Translations under genes and position numbers: made by a program
The notes under the pieces: model-generated
Told to the model about the DNA's origin: nothing
Seen by the model: the letters and a program-made list of their open reading frames with translations, nothing else
Database searches by the model: none
In this document: positions 11,999 through 25,819 of the stretch, one piece after another
Layout: each line of letters starts with the position of its first letter
Position numbering within the stretch: position 1 is the stretch's first letter
Assembly: GCF_000002235.5 (NCBI RefSeq)
Contig: NW_022145611.1
Coordinates: 22,419,298 to 22,483,297, forward strand
DNA: 64,000 nucleotides
Source: Strongylocentrotus purpuratus
Lineage: Eukaryota; Echinodermata; Echinoidea; Camarodonta; Strongylocentrotidae
Reading direction: 5' to 3'

Positions 11999-12929
11999 AG
12001 AATGACAGTGATTCGCCTTAACTTACCTCTCACAGTGTCACTGTCAAAGATAAATCGAATTAAATGTACGGGCTGGGGTTTGGACGATGCATTAGTTGAC
12101 AAAGATCCTATGCAATCGAATCCCTAGCTATACCGGTACCAATATGCACATCCACAGTGGCACACATACCGTACCCTACCCGCTCGCGCGCGCCTTTCAT
12201 AATATAAAGACAATTTACTCTCCCTTACTTCCGTAGTACGCTCGGTAGGCGGAAACTGCTGCTTGAAGAAAATGGGCTCAAAAATTTACATTCGCCATGT
12301 ATTATGTAATATAAATATAAACATGTCTCATGTCTCCTCTTTCTTCAGATATTTCATATCTTATCTCATCTTTTCAAAGTCTGATTTTTATTCGAGAGCA
12401 AGAATGGCGAGTTCGAAAAACAAAGCTTGTCATGATAGCAAATAAGTCTCTGAGTCTTTGTAATAGTGCCATAAGACTCCTTTCAGGAAAAAAACCCATT
12501 GGTATCTAGTCAATGATTTTCAGTATTACTAGAAAGTATGCACCAAATTGCGCCAAATGAGTTTAAAAATTCAATTTTCTTTCAACTTCTGAGGGGGGCC
12601 ACACCCTCCTCAGACTCCCCCATATTATTTTGACTCCATTAATAATTGTGCCCCCCCCCCCCTCTGCCCCACATTTAAAAACTCTGTTTCATAATCTTCT
12701 TCTGATATATCAGTATGTCAGCACATTATTCTCCAATGAGACAATATTTTTTTCTTTTCTCTAATAAAAAAAAAATTGTCATTTTATATAATGATAATTA
12801 ACAATGATTTAGTCTCAAACTTTTAATTGAAATTATAAATCAGCTGAGATGTTTATAACAGTATAAGAATATTTATTTGAAGTTAGTGTAATCTATTATA
12901 TCATGATAAATAACTGCATCAATTTGTTT

Positions 12930-13352
12930 GTGTTCTCCTCATTCTTCCTCTCACTCTCTCTCTCTCTCTCTTATCCTCTACACCATCCTCCTTCATTAAC
13001 TATTTCCTTTTCATCATTATTTCTCTACCCTGTCTGTCCATGTTAGAACAGCTTCTGTCTCCTACTCTCCTTGTAGTACATCCCAAGTGCAGTCCCCCCT
13101 CTCTCTCTCTCTCTCTCATTTTCTTTCTCTCTCCCCTTTTCTCTCTCTCTTTCTCTCTCTCTTTCCCATTTCTTTTCTGTTTCATCCATCCTGATTGTAC
13201 TTTTTATCAATGAATAATAGTTTGATTGTTATGTTACCATGTTTACCAAATGCATTTTATCAACTGTCACTGTGTTATTGTAAATTTTCGCAATTCTGCT
13301 TTGCCGCAATGAAAGTATTTTAATAAACCATTTTGAATTGAATTGAATTGAA
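12930..13352 (+). mobile_element. LINE 3' UTR and tail with (TTGAA)n
   Basis: This pyrimidine-rich stretch contains several (CT)n blocks and ends TTTTAATAAACCATT followed by repeated TGAAT. The last 15 bases before the tail are the same as in the LINE remnant at 8586-9676, but the simple tail differs (pentamer here, CTA triplet there). No ORF part remains. Confidence 0.6.
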
Positions 13353-13984
13353 AAAAGACAATGTAAACAGATATAAATTAAGCAAACACAGCTAGGAATT
13401 CTTCAGAAATATAACAAATCGTTCGATTAATTTTTTGTAATCAAGAAACATTGTTTTAAAGCTAAAGCCTCAGCCTTGAGAGGGATCTAATATACGACAT
13501 AAAGCTAGAGTTTATTATTTACAATTTCATCACTTAAGACTCCATTTTAATCGCGCAACGATCATTGAATATTGTAAAGTCGCTTCTAAATGCATGACCC
13601 AAAATACCAAAACTTTGTATTACCTTTAATTTAATACATTTCAAGATTTATTAGAATATATAAATATATATTTATAAGAATAATAACAATTAATTTTTTT
13701 TTTACTCAGCTCTTTTATTACAGAGGCTCAAAACTACAAGGGATTTGCATATTTTGAGCCCATATGCACCCCCCCCCCCCCCCCTCCCCCTCCAAACACC
13801 CCCAAAAGAGGCCAGCAGATCGAGGTGAACACGTTAGCTCTGCTTACTACCAGAGTATACCACATATGCTCGCGTGCTTAGTTTCGGAACTAAACACTCT
13901 TCGCTAATGAAAATCCCTTGCATTTTGTTATGCATCCCATTTATTTCCGTTCTGTACTGTGATGTATAAAATTGTAAAGTAAAA

Positions 13985-16900
13985 ATGAGCGGTGGAATTG
14001 GAATTTTGAGTTTTCTTGATCCCGACTTGTCATGCTACGTGGATGCTCTTTATCAACCAGATGGTGAACTTGGTGTTCTTGGTGGAACTATTAGAGTTGT
14101 CGAACCAAAATGCGGGTGAGTGAAAAGTAGTAAAATTGTTATACATTCCCACGCGTTGTTATTTGTGTATAGCTAGTTATAAAAATCACTGATCATGTTG
14201 ATGCAAAATACCATCCTTGGGCTTGGACGTTTGCTGGAGGAGACTTCTTTCAGTCATGCAACACACTTCAAACTCGGTGAAGAATTTGATAAGAATGTGG
14301 AAATTTATTTTTGACATAACGGCAACGTGCCAAATTCACAATTTATTCCGAAGTAGACCCTAGGGCTAGATGTTTCTGAAGAATTACTTTAACAACAAAA
14401 AAACAATGAAAAACTGTCATAATATTCTCATATTTAAGTCATCATAGTTTTCCTCCTTTTCATTTTATCATTAATTAAATTAGGGAGGCCGGCCCCGGCC
14501 TGGGGGTAAGCGTTCTGTGCAAGAATCTTCAACTGTGAAGGAGGTAGACTTAACCCAAAGAAGAAGAAGAAGAAGAAGAATTACAAAATAAAAATATCTA
14601 GATTTAGCTTTATTACAAAAGTACAACTGATTTGTCGTGGTTGACAACATATGTGAAGCTTATGCTCTCACCATCACGCAGGAATTTTGAGCAACGTCTT
14701 CATGGTCTTTGTGATAGACAAGTATAGGAAACTACTGGTTAATTTTTTTTTTTTTACCTGCACAACTTTTTTTCTCCCACATCATCCATCCATGTGGTCC
14801 TTCATCTTTATGTTTGCAGGAGTGGTTTTGATTACATGTATGTATACACTATTGACCACTAATAATTCTTTTTTTCCTCATTCCCTTTGTAATTTTTCTA
14901 TGAATGTAGGAGGATCACTCAGAACCCGAGGAACAGCTGTGACAGGTTCAAAGTTATCATTCCTTATGCTGGAAATTCACTTACATGTAAGCAGTCTAGT
15001 ACCTCTCTATCTTCTGCTATGTTTGTGTCTACATGTCTGTCAGTTTTCTTCCCCTCCCCTTCTCTCTCTTTCTCTCTCTCTCTCTCTCCCTCTCCCTCTC
15101 TCTCTCTTCCTCTCTCAGCTGAACATAAATCACTTGTTGGTTAAAGTTATGTATTTGGTGAAAATTTAATTTTTTTTATTTTATTTGATTCTAGATAGTA
15201 TGATTCTATATTTATTAAAAAATTAATATTGTAGTCTGTAAGAATAGCTTTTGTTTCTTCTCGCTCTTTAGAGGGCAAACAAATTGGTTTGCCCAGACAC
15301 ATAAGTCTGTGTGTTATACCAATATTCAAACATACATGTACCAAAAATGCAATTTAATTAGCGTTTGTGTCAAATGAAATTGATTGATCATATTGGAGAA
15401 AGGGATATACTTTTGAATAAAATAAATGATTTTATTGTAAAGGTGTTGGTGATTGGATTATTGTGAGATATGACATATGGTTGTATGAGTGGCTTCAGTT
15501 ATTCATCATTTCCCATTTTGATGCAGGGCAAGTGATCTTTGACAGTTTACATCCATCTCTTCCACCTGATTTCATCTTTGACGTTCATGACCGAGCTTTT
15601 GCTCCAGATCTTGAAGAACTCAAGGTAAGTGCCCTCGCTTTGTTATTCATATTCATATTCGTACATTGTATACTGATAAGATATTATGTTCTGGGATGAC
15701 ATTAGAGTAGATTCATACTCCAATTGCAGAGCTCTCATAGAAACGTTGTAATATTCGGTCACGTCTCTGACAATAACCAACCCAGGTGGATGGGTGGTAT
15801 TGAATGTGAAATTCAATGCCACTAGCCAGCTTGTCTTTTTGTAGTTCACAATGGACAATATTACTGAAACATGTAGATATTTTATTTTTTAACTTTTGAT
15901 AGTTTTAAGGCAAACTAGAAGCAGACCAACTTGTTTCTTTTTTTAAACCTAGACCGCATGTTTAAAATATTTAATTGATGAGAAAATGCCCCCTAACCCC
16001 TTGGTGGGATTCTACACTTTAGGTTGATAGTATCCATGATAGTTTGATGTGTGCAGGTATTTGTAGGTTATTTTAACATTATTCACAAAATTATTGATGA
16101 ATTATGATTCTTTTTTCAAAGGTTCGGTTCTTAAATTTGTTCAGCTGGATCTAATGGTGCAGATATATGCGTGTATTTGACTTTGTGCTTAAACTGCTCA
16201 TGTACTTGATATTATGCTAAGTTTTGTTTTGGTCAAAGTACTATATTGAAATCTGTATTGTGTGTCTCAACTGAAGTTTTCTTTTATCTCCATAGTGCTT
16301 GGTTAATTGGGACCACACTGAGCCAAAGTCATTAGTGTTTGTTATAAGAGAGCTACTATCTCAGTACAAGAAGTATCAAGAAAGGCTACTCGGCAGCAAT
16401 GCTAGGCTTCAGTTTGAATATGTGTCGTTGGTGGAAACCAGTCATTTCACAGATGTTGAAGTTCACCAAGTCCAGAAAACATCCTATGTAAGTTAAGATC
16501 AGTCCATCTTTTATCTTGAGTACTTAGGATGACATTGGTCAAAGTAAAGCCAAGATTCTTATTGTGTAATGGAATAAGTTTTCCCTCGCGCACATTTTTG
16601 TGTGATTTGAGTCAGGAAATATCAAGACTAGCATTCTGAGTCAGATCAACTGACTTTCATCTCTCTCTCTCTCTCTCTCTGATACAATTGAGATTTAGGG
16701 TAAAGGGACGAAGGGCTAAAGGCTTTCTGATTATGACATTTAAACTATGCTATTCACCTCATCATGGTCATACATGTAGATCCAAGAAGAGATTGGATAC
16801 CATTCTCTCTCTTTTCCTTTGTGGAGGGGGGGGGGGGGGGTGACTTGACACCCATTGGCTCATCCCACCTGTCAATATCTTTAATCTTACTTTAAAAAAT

Positions 16901-19900
16901 GTCGAACTGTTTGGACATTGCATTAGAACTTCTTGAATTAATATACCAATGCCCAATGGCTATTGTCCTTTTCTTACTTATAGCAGAAACGTATCCTCTT
17001 GGGCATTTGAAGAAAACATACCCCCGGTAATTGAATTAAACAAGAGTCGAACATAATCCACTATGGACATTATGCTACTGGTTACTAGAGAGACAAGATT
17101 ATATGTACAGCAGCATATGGGGATATACTCTTACCTTGACCTTGAATTTTCTCAAGGTGTATGTGATGTTCATGCATTTTCAAGTCAAAGTTGCTTCAAA
17201 ATACGTTCTTCACACCTCCCATACATACTGTATTCTTTCTTTCTTTCTTTCAACAGGCAAGAGATACAGTTGTCAATTTCTTGATAAAGTTACCAGTGGA
17301 CTTCAAAGACATTCCAGCATACCTGATCAAGGTACCTTGTGTTTAATCCTCTTGTTTATTTTTAAGTTTTAAGGAAAATCCCTACATGCATAGCCTTGTC
17401 ATGATTTCGGTTAATAGTTAGTTGGTAATTGATAAGGCAAATGGTTTTTTTCTTACAGGAAAGATTTAGGTTCCTTTCAGTTTATTTCAACAATCTGTCT
17501 TTATTGAGACTTCATTCTACACAAGTTCCTTTTATCCAGTTCCTGTGAGACCGCATATCCTGGTTGTTTTTAATTGTACACACATTCAAATAGAATGAAA
17601 TAATGGTATTTTTTCAGAAATAGTAAGGTGAGTTAAGTGCATGCTTATCTTATAGTGTGCCTGTTACATTGTAGGTAGGAAAGTTTTGCTCTTTCACAGG
17701 TAGAAGAAGACAAAAGTCAAGTACAATAACGGATCACTTTCGAGAGCATTGACTAAAATAACACTTTGTTGTCTAATTTTACAGAGCTCCATTTACAAAT
17801 GTACCAGAGAGTTTCTATTTACAAGATATTCAATCATTTCCATAGAAGATGCTTGTTTTATTGCTTGATGCTCTTTCTTTCCATTCCTTTCCAGGACAAT
17901 CCAGGAGATGACATAGCCATTCTTCTAGTTAGTTTCCAAGGTATCGATGGTAACAAAGCATCTCCTCAACTCTTCCTTTCACCAAGGGTAGAAAGGTCAG
18001 TTCCTACCTCTAGAATCACTTCTTTACCACAAACTGAATTTCTCTGTCTTTTTAGGTAAAATTTCATACGGTAGATATACCGCAACATTGGCATTTGAGG
18101 TGAGGTTACGTAACATTCTTTGATGAAGGGAATCATAGCTTGAATTGTGACTATAGTAGGCCTGATACAATTATTTTTATCATTGCTGGTATGTGTTTAT
18201 TTGTGTACATCTATAGAGCGGTATAAATATTTACCTTGTATGATTGAATGTATAAGGTATTTCTATTTGGCAGTATCAGTTGTTTTGATGCTTTGAGAAG
18301 TACATATTTTCTATTTCACTCAATCATCTCTGTTGAAACCTATATTAGGCATGTGGTAATGCACATAGAGTTTTGAGATTTTCAGTTAATTTAGATAATT
18401 GAATGAAAATCAGTAATATTTATCATGCTCAGAAAATTGATGTGACAAATATAACTTCTATGTAGCATTTGTATCTGTTGTATGCTGTTTTGGGTTGTTT
18501 GATATTTAGAGGAAGTAATTCTAATCTTTTGTTTTGCCTCTCGTTGATTTGACAGAGCATTAGGAGGTTCATCAAGTCTTAGAATACCAGCTTTCTCAAA
18601 CAGGGGTCATCTCACGGAATATACAGGACTCATCCTGGAACTCTTACAAAACCTGGTGAGTTTCCTTCTCTGGGGAAGTCTTCCACTTTGGAAGTGGTTG
18701 TACGCAATTACACCTATTGTGTCAATGTGTAGCTTATACTTTTTGAGAATGTATACATGATTAGATTAAGGATCGGTTAATGAATAATTGAACATATAAA
18801 ATTATGGTACATTATACCTCATTGAAAGGAGAAACAAAGCCATCAAATATTATGCAAAAGAGTTATGAAAGTAGATTGATTTAGTACTGTTGTTCAAATG
18901 AATTGTACCACTATTGCCAATGGAAAGGTAAATGGTCTATAGTTTAACCATACTGCTTTAAATATATATACCCTTCCCGATGTGTATGATTTAAAATATT
19001 TTGTAAGATAAGTTGAAGAAAATCTACCACTATTCTGTAATCAATTCCTCTGAGATGTGAAAAGTGCTTTCTAAATGCTTCTTTACAGGCTGGTGTATTC
19101 TGCTCTGAGAAGCAGATCTTATCATTGTCACTTTGTTTTCATGTAATAGGTGGAGCAAGTTGTTAAAGGATATCAGAAGAGGAAAGAATTTGTGGCAGCT
19201 CTCATCAGTCATTACGGAAGGTATTTCACTGACATTGTTTGCTATAGTCCATAGCTCCTTGAAGTAAAAATGGTAATGTGAAGGCTCAAGTAAAATTGTT
19301 CTTATGTTAGTTACTAGAATCGTAGCGATGAGTGAAGTCAAATGATAACATTGGCTTAGATTTTATGAATAGCAGTAACAAAACCGCTTCAATACAATTA
19401 GTTGCAGCATAAATATTGTATATTGTGTAGTAGAAGTGTTTATTTAAAGATGATATATGGAGTAAGTATCAAAATGTATGCAGTTCTTGTTTTTGGAATA
19501 GCTAAGTGAATTCTGTTCAGAGTTATATTTTAACCTTGATTGTTATATTTTTGTGTGATTGTAGATCATGTCTTGAATTTGACTCTGAGGGATACAGCAA
19601 AGCATCCTTCCTGTTTGAGTTGCAGGAATTTCATTTCATATTACATGGTGAGTTTCCCCATTCATTATTTAAGGATGAGTTTTAAAAAAGAATTGCTCAA
19701 GTAGGGGTTTGACTTGTTTGATCAATACGTGGAGGTCAGCTTATTAAGAATATCAAGTGAATACTCATTTGGCTTAAGCAAAGGCGAAATCTATACAGTG
19801 CATCCCATAAAACACGAAACCGAGAATTGTTTTTAATCACTCATGCATGAAACATGCATCATAATATGAGTTGCATCAAATGAAAGAGGAAGAGGAGGCT

Positions 19901-21821
19901 TTACAAATATGTGTCATTTAATAATTATAATTGTGATTAAGTTATGATAAAACATTGATAGTTCTCAGATTCATTTTTTCTGGGACGCACTGCATATCTC
20001 TTCTGATTCATCATTACTCAAAAGCATAAGCAGTGATTTGATAACCTTCCTGACACTATATACAAAGCAACGGAGGTGGAGGGGGGTATTTTTTTTTACT
20101 CCTCTTTCACATTAAGGGGTGTATTTGGAGGAGCTTTCGCCTTTGATTTTTTTAAACAGAAATATGGGACCATATCAATGCTTTAAATCACCATTATCTT
20201 CATTATTATTATCATGATTCTACTTATTTTTCTTTTGGCAATCTAGAGATTTCTTTGGATTACATTTTTTGTCTCAATCTTTCATTACTAGACTGGCCTC
20301 GTTGCATAACATTTGTTCATGCTCTGATGCTAACCATAAAGAACTTTGTTCTTGTGTAATGGTTAGTGTATTGTCAAAATGATTGGATAGGTAATGATGC
20401 CTCATAAAATATTTTTAAGCACTTGCAATATTTGTATTGGTATCAAATGACGAAGTTAAATCTTGACATTTATTTTCAGTGCGGATACCAAGCTTCTTTC
20501 CTCGTGAGCAGCCAGAGTTTGTTTTCCAGTCGGTCTATCATACAACGTCATCGGGGAAACCTTTCCAAGCAGTAGTAGCCAACTATCCATACAGCCCTAG
20601 ATGGAGTGGCAATGAGATGGCTGAAAGAGCCAAGTAAGACTGCATTGAAGATCAGTGGGGTGTTTCACAAAACTTGTTATCAATAACAAGTTACAAGCTA
20701 CTGTTATAAGCTACTGAAATCATGGCATCTGATTGGCAGAGAGCAAAGTTGTCATAAAAATTTTGCAGTTGTTATAGAAAACAAATTTTATGAAACGGGC
20801 CCCAGAATTGTAATTGCAGCTTGTCAAATATCTATAACAAATTACCAAAATGAAAACAAAAAAATATAAAATCTTTTCCCACCTCATAGACTACTACAAC
20901 ATAGAAGAAACATATTCTTCAACTGTTTAGAATGATAAGAATATTGTGGATATCAATTCGAGTTTTGAAAATCTGACAAATGTATACATGGGGTTTTGAA
21001 GAACCACAACTATTGTACAGAAATGTATATATGAAAACACATTTCTAAATCTTGTACTTATTATTTTATTTTTTAAAAGTTTTTACATCAATAATGTAAC
21101 AATTTACCTGTTACAGATGAGTCTCACCTCATTTTAGATTAGTTTATTGATTGGAAGGTGGTTGGGGTGACGGCTTACTGAAGCTCAATGCACTCCTTAC
21201 ATCCTGACTATAACTAGATTGTAAAAGAAAGTGCGATATCAAAAGATTTGAAAGTTATGATGTGTCAGGTCTTCCGATTGAGGTCCTGAAAGTTCGTACA
21301 AAATTGCAGGAATAAGAGGAGCAGTTGCATCTGAATTTTTCTTATGTCACATCAGTCGTACAACTGCCCACTGACTTATATCTGATTTGGTATTCTGACT
21401 GACAAGAATGAATTTCTATACTCCATAATTTCGATGATGACATTATAAGACTATTCTGGACCCAATCAAGTAATGATTTGAATACATCTTTAGACTTTCA
21501 GATCCAATCCTTTTGCAATTTATTACAAAATCCATTCACAGTCCCGTCATGGTGATGTATATATCACTACCATTGATGAGGGGTATTTCAGCGATTGCCT
21601 GTGAATGTTTGCAATCAGTCTTTGAAGTGGTATATGCTTTATTTTATTTTGTGAGTCTCCATAAGAGCTCTTCCTACTACTCTCTCTTAAAATAAAGATC
21701 AAACTTCAAACGGTAAGTTCTCGTTTAATCTTTCTATTATTATCTATCCTACAGAGTGTACATGGAGCAGTACATTCAGGACTTTAAGAGAGCATCAGTG
21801 ACAAGTGGACGCTTTACCTAA
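13985..21821 (+). CDS. BABAM2: BABAM2 (BRE/BRCC45), complete, 11 exons, 382 aa
   Basis: CDS exons: 13985-14115, 14910-14986, 15527-15624, 16296-16487, 17257-17331, 17895-17995, 18556-18655, 19150-19220, 19565-19647, 20480-20633 and 21755-21821 (TAA). They join in frame to 1149 nt, 382 aa; human BABAM2 is 383 aa. The protein is a scaffold with ubiquitin-E2-variant-like folds in the BRCA1-A (nucleus) and BRISC (cytosol) complexes. It bridges BRCC36/Abraxas-type subunits and MERIT40 for K63-ubiquitin cleavage. Conserved blocks: [82 protein letters not shown], and [19 protein letters not shown] near the C-terminus. Every intron is GT-AG. The start matches in length and has A at -3; the first 35 residues differ from the vertebrate N-terminus. 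Confidence 0.97.
14500..14582 (+). repeat. Short dispersed repeat with (GAA)n tail, copy 2
   Basis: This copy lies in BABAM2 intron 1. GGCCTGGGGGTAAGCG and TGCAAGAATCTTCAACTGTG are followed by AAGGAGGTAGACTT and then (GAA)n. The core matches 11946-11998. The upstream part could be a decayed tRNA-type A box, but no B box is convincing. Confidence 0.45.
20657..20803. mobile_element. Small dispersed inverted-repeat element, copy 1 (BABAM2 intron 10)
   Basis: The 147-bp unit starts GGGGTGTTTCACAAAACTTG and ends TTTTATGAAACGGGCCCC. The ends are imperfect inverted repeats. A second copy lies at 58221-58359 and shares the ends, AAGCTACTGAAATC and the TCTGATTGG core. It has no coding capacity and its superfamily is unknown to me. 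Confidence 0.7.
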
Positions 21822-22190
21822 GAGTGAGTGAATCTGGGATCAGGGAGTCATGAACTGATCTGCATCATGATGCATCAAAGGCTTCTGCTCATAGAACTAT
21901 TGGTGTAAAGACCTCTACACTGCTTCGTCTGACGACATGTTAGGCCAAGTATGTTGTGATGGGAGTACTGGTGGCTTGAGTTCTGTACCCGTTTGGAACT
22001 ATTTTCATTTTCTGTGTATTTTACATTGTCAGGAGTTTTCAGTAAAGGATGCTTAATAATATCTTATCTCTTACTAGTAACTGACACGATGTCATTTGGG
22101 ATGTATGTCATATTTTAGACAAACCTATGGATTTCTCTTTGTAATAGTTCCCCTACAAAATAAATGGAGTGTAGTCACAAAAGTGTCATA
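21822..22190 (+). terminator. BABAM2: BABAM2 3' UTR and polyadenylation signal
   Basis: After the TAA the first AATAAA is at 22159-22164, about 340 nt downstream, followed by T-rich sequence (GTCATATTTTACTTG), as expected for a cleavage site near 22180-22190. Later AATAAA words exist (for example near 22419), so a longer 3' UTR is possible. Confidence 0.5.
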
Positions 22191-25100
22191 TTTTACTTGT
22201 AGTATTATCAACATTTTATTACATATGGTGAAATTTTCATCAATATTATTCTAGACATCCAGATGCTAATAACAAACAAACGCCATGTGAAATAGTTCAA
22301 TCAGAAAATTGTATATGTTTGTTGGTTGATAGGTATTATTTTCCATCATGTTTGGAACGTACTAAATGTTCTCAGAAATTTAGGAATACAAAAGGACCCT
22401 AACAAAAAAAATTAAACACAATAAATGATCATCTGTTTGTTACAAACTTTCAAGTAGGCCTTTTGAATAGTTTATGATACATCTATTCATTATTTTAACT
22501 CATGCACTATTTACATAAGGAAATTCCTATAGTAGATTAAATTATAGTGAGCTATACTAGGATCACTTGTAAACATGGTTCTTTCCGTAAAACCACCCCA
22601 AAACAAAAAAATACCAGTCAATTTCTAACAGTCTGGATGCTGATGTAGCTACCCAGGGTAAACATGACCAAATTATATATTTAAAGTTTACTGTGGAATT
22701 TAGTTTAACAAAAGGGAAACTCATTTGATCCAGAAAAAAGTGCAATACTTCATATGAAAATGTTGTACAGCTGTTCTTTTATGTTTGCCCTATATTATTG
22801 TGTAAAATATAAGAATTTCTAAGAAATGAAGGTCCTTGTTTTTATTCCTTAACATTACATTTATTAGAGATGATGAAGGTATGTTGGAATGAAAAGCCTG
22901 AAATCTTTCCTTGTGCCAAGTTACCCCATATGTCAGGTAACTGACCATTATAATTTACAGACAATATACAGGGATGCCAGTTTTCAGGTAATTGCCTGAA
23001 TTCAGGCCCTGGCGAGTTATTTTTAGACCATAGTTAAGGCTTTTTTTGTGTACAAAATAACTCATTCTAGGTGATTTTCAGGCCCTCTGATCAATTCTAA
23101 CTGGCACCCCTGAATATATGAGATGTTAAAAAATTAAGGTCTACATCAGATGAGGAAAAGTTGTATAACTTTTTTAAGCTAACAAGAAATATGCTACTGT
23201 CCAAAATGAAAGCATAGAGTTCAGCAGGCATTATTATTAGTGGACCTCATTTAAACGATGTTAGTCGGTTGAAATAACAATGTGCAGAGTAAAAGCAAAG
23301 ATTTTTCCTATAGATAAGTAGAAGACTGTATTGGGTAACTGGTTTAGACCAATGAAGACAGATTGATGTACAAATATAAGATCTTTAGAAGAATTGCTTA
23401 TGATGAGCCCAGCACATTGCCCATTGCAATTTGCCAAGAAAAATAATTTCATACAACATCTGGATATTGTGTCAGTGTTGGCAACTGAAATTACTTAACT
23501 ATTTCTTGTAAATGTCTTGGACAGTGCTGTATAAAGTACTATGTGTTTATATTATTATAAAAGCTATGCATTATATTATTCAATTATTAAAGAAGATAAC
23601 TCTTTGGCTGAGTAATATGACTGTGTCTGTGGTTATTCCATTAGTGTCATTGTTTTCAAGTTAGTAGTGCATTTTTCTCTTTAATGTAAACTATGATACA
23701 AGCGACACAAGCATGGGAGATAATGTTACAACTCGATTTTATTTTTGTAATTCTTCGGATAATGGAAAACAAAAACGGAATTGAAATGTTCATTACAATT
23801 GTGTGGTATTTTCACTTTTTCTTATTGGCAATAGCTGTGATGACACACATGGAATTATATATTGTGCATTACTTAGAGACAAGCATGGAAATATATTATC
23901 TTAGATTTCTTGCCCCAAATTATTATCACATGCCTTCTACATCGGCCACTTCCAATGGATTTCTTATGAGGAGTTTTTTTCTCCAAGAGGAGTATGGTTT
24001 TTTTTGTAGAGTTTTTCCAAACAACACAAATTGGCATGGATCGGCATTATCCTGTAGCAAATACATGTATAAAATTATGTAGTGCAGATAGGCTTTTAAG
24101 TACTATTGATAGTAGTACAAAAAACATATAAATGCTGATTATGTAGCTGGAAGTGTAATGCTTATGATTTTCTTTTTAAGTTTGCTGATCCTGTAACAAA
24201 ATCATTCCGAGAAAATTAGTTCTGTGGACAAAATCAGTCCCCAAACAGATTTGGAGGTCAAAATCAATGAGTAGGGCTGATTTAATAAAGAATCATTGAT
24301 TTAGTGTATACACTTGGCACCCGGTAACTGCAAGATATTTGGTGACCCGTCTAAACTTCCATTCTAAATCAAGCAATTGACTATTACATGAAAAAGACAG
24401 TTTACAGATGCTATATTTGGAGGGGAGTTCTTAAATAGTAGTTTATGATATGCTATTATTTGCATATAGTATAATAGTTCTATACTTGTTCGCCTTCAAA
24501 AGGAATATAATATCTTTAAAATGTGTCTGTCGGAATAAGGGAGATTACTTAGTATCGATGTGTGTTGTGGGTAGCTGAGTGGAGTTGAGGGGGTGGGGGT
24601 GGTAGGAGGGTGTGGGATTCGTTTAGGCTCTCATTACATGGTTGCCTTGTAATAAAAGGTGAGGGGTTAAAGCTTGAATGATCCTGACTGGTATGAGTGC
24701 AGGAACCTGATGCAGTATCTTGCTTGATACATGATACCCAGATAGGAGCTTGGGTGAAGAAGGAATGTTCTGTCTTAGGAATGGAAGTTGATCGGGAGAT
24801 GGCGATGGATAGGGGTAGAATGGAGAGCAGTCTGTCTACTGGTGTAAAAATGGTGCAGTTGTGTGGAAATGAAAATCTTTGGGCAGAGAAGGGATCATTA
24901 CATTATGTTTTAAAGAGTAAATGGAATAAATAAAGAGAGATAGTACTTCACTCTCTCAAAGCAGAAATCAAGAGCAGTATGTAATAATTTAATTTATATT
25001 CACATGACTTGATGTGCTTTGGGCTTTAGTTAATTTTACAAAGGCCGTTTACTTCGCCATTTGAAATAACCCTGGTTGTGTATGCGTCTTCTGAATCACA

Positions 25101-25800
25101 ATTTTCAAAATCTTTTCTAATTTTCGTTCATATTGTTTCATATTGTAAACTCTCCCTCACATTGCCTGGTTAATACCAACAATGCTACATCAGGAAGGGG
25201 AGAGGGAAAGAGGGTAGAATTGGGGAGCAGAGGAGAGGAGGAGGAGAGAGAGAGAAAGATGTATTGGTAAAAGAAGTTGTCGCAACTTTTCGGGTTATAG
25301 CGGCAAATTTTCACTATCATCTCCAATCCGACCCTCTATGCCATTAACTTCTACCCTCCCAAATGGCCGTCTTCCAAATCTAATTTGGCAAAGTCAATGT
25401 CCATTAATTTCTTCAATGAATATACACCTCCAGTCACACTGTTGTACTAATAGTTTTATTTGGATTGTGACATGATATGTGTTGCTCAGTTGGAGTTATT
25501 TTAACAGAGGCCCCAACTAATGTAATTTGGTCGCGACGGGAGCCCACACATATGTTATATACTGTATATATATATATGTATATTCAACAGCATTGTTTCA
25601 AAGTAAGGCTTATATCATGATTCGTTTGCTATGCAAAATATATCATTGACGGGTTCTCATGAAAGCTATTTATCAGCTTATTTACCATAAAATTATCCCG
25701 TAATAAATGCTTCATTTACTGATAGTTTATCAATTCTTTTGGAGCAATTCAACCAATTTCAAATGTAGATGTAACAATAAAAATGGGCTAAAAAAACTGT
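22191..25800. other. Gene-poor AT-rich interval
   Basis: I see no supported gene here. Open frames such as 23693-24082 (+) are AT-driven, hydrophobic and without homology I recognise. A G-rich patch lies at 24575-24625 and a GA-rich patch at 25190-25260. Confidence 0.4.
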
Positions 25801-25819
25801 CATAAAAGACATAGCAACC

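Larger units (their letters stand above)
11445..13984. promoter_or_regulatory. Divergent intergenic region between sulfatase and BABAM2
   Basis: The two genes start 2.5 kb apart and point away from each other. A less AT-rich, CpG-containing patch lies at about 11740-11930 and another at about 12170-12260. On the minus strand the latter has TTTATATTA-like and GC-rich words and could be a sulfatase promoter. BABAM2 has no TATA box close to its ATG. The rest is repeat: a SINE-like piece near 11946, C12 at 12651-12662, a LINE 3' end at 12930-13352 and C16 at 13769-13784. Confidence 0.4.

Noticed and set aside
23693-24082. 129-codon hydrophobic plus-strand frame
   Set aside because: AT-rich composition, no homology, no splice or start context; probably chance.
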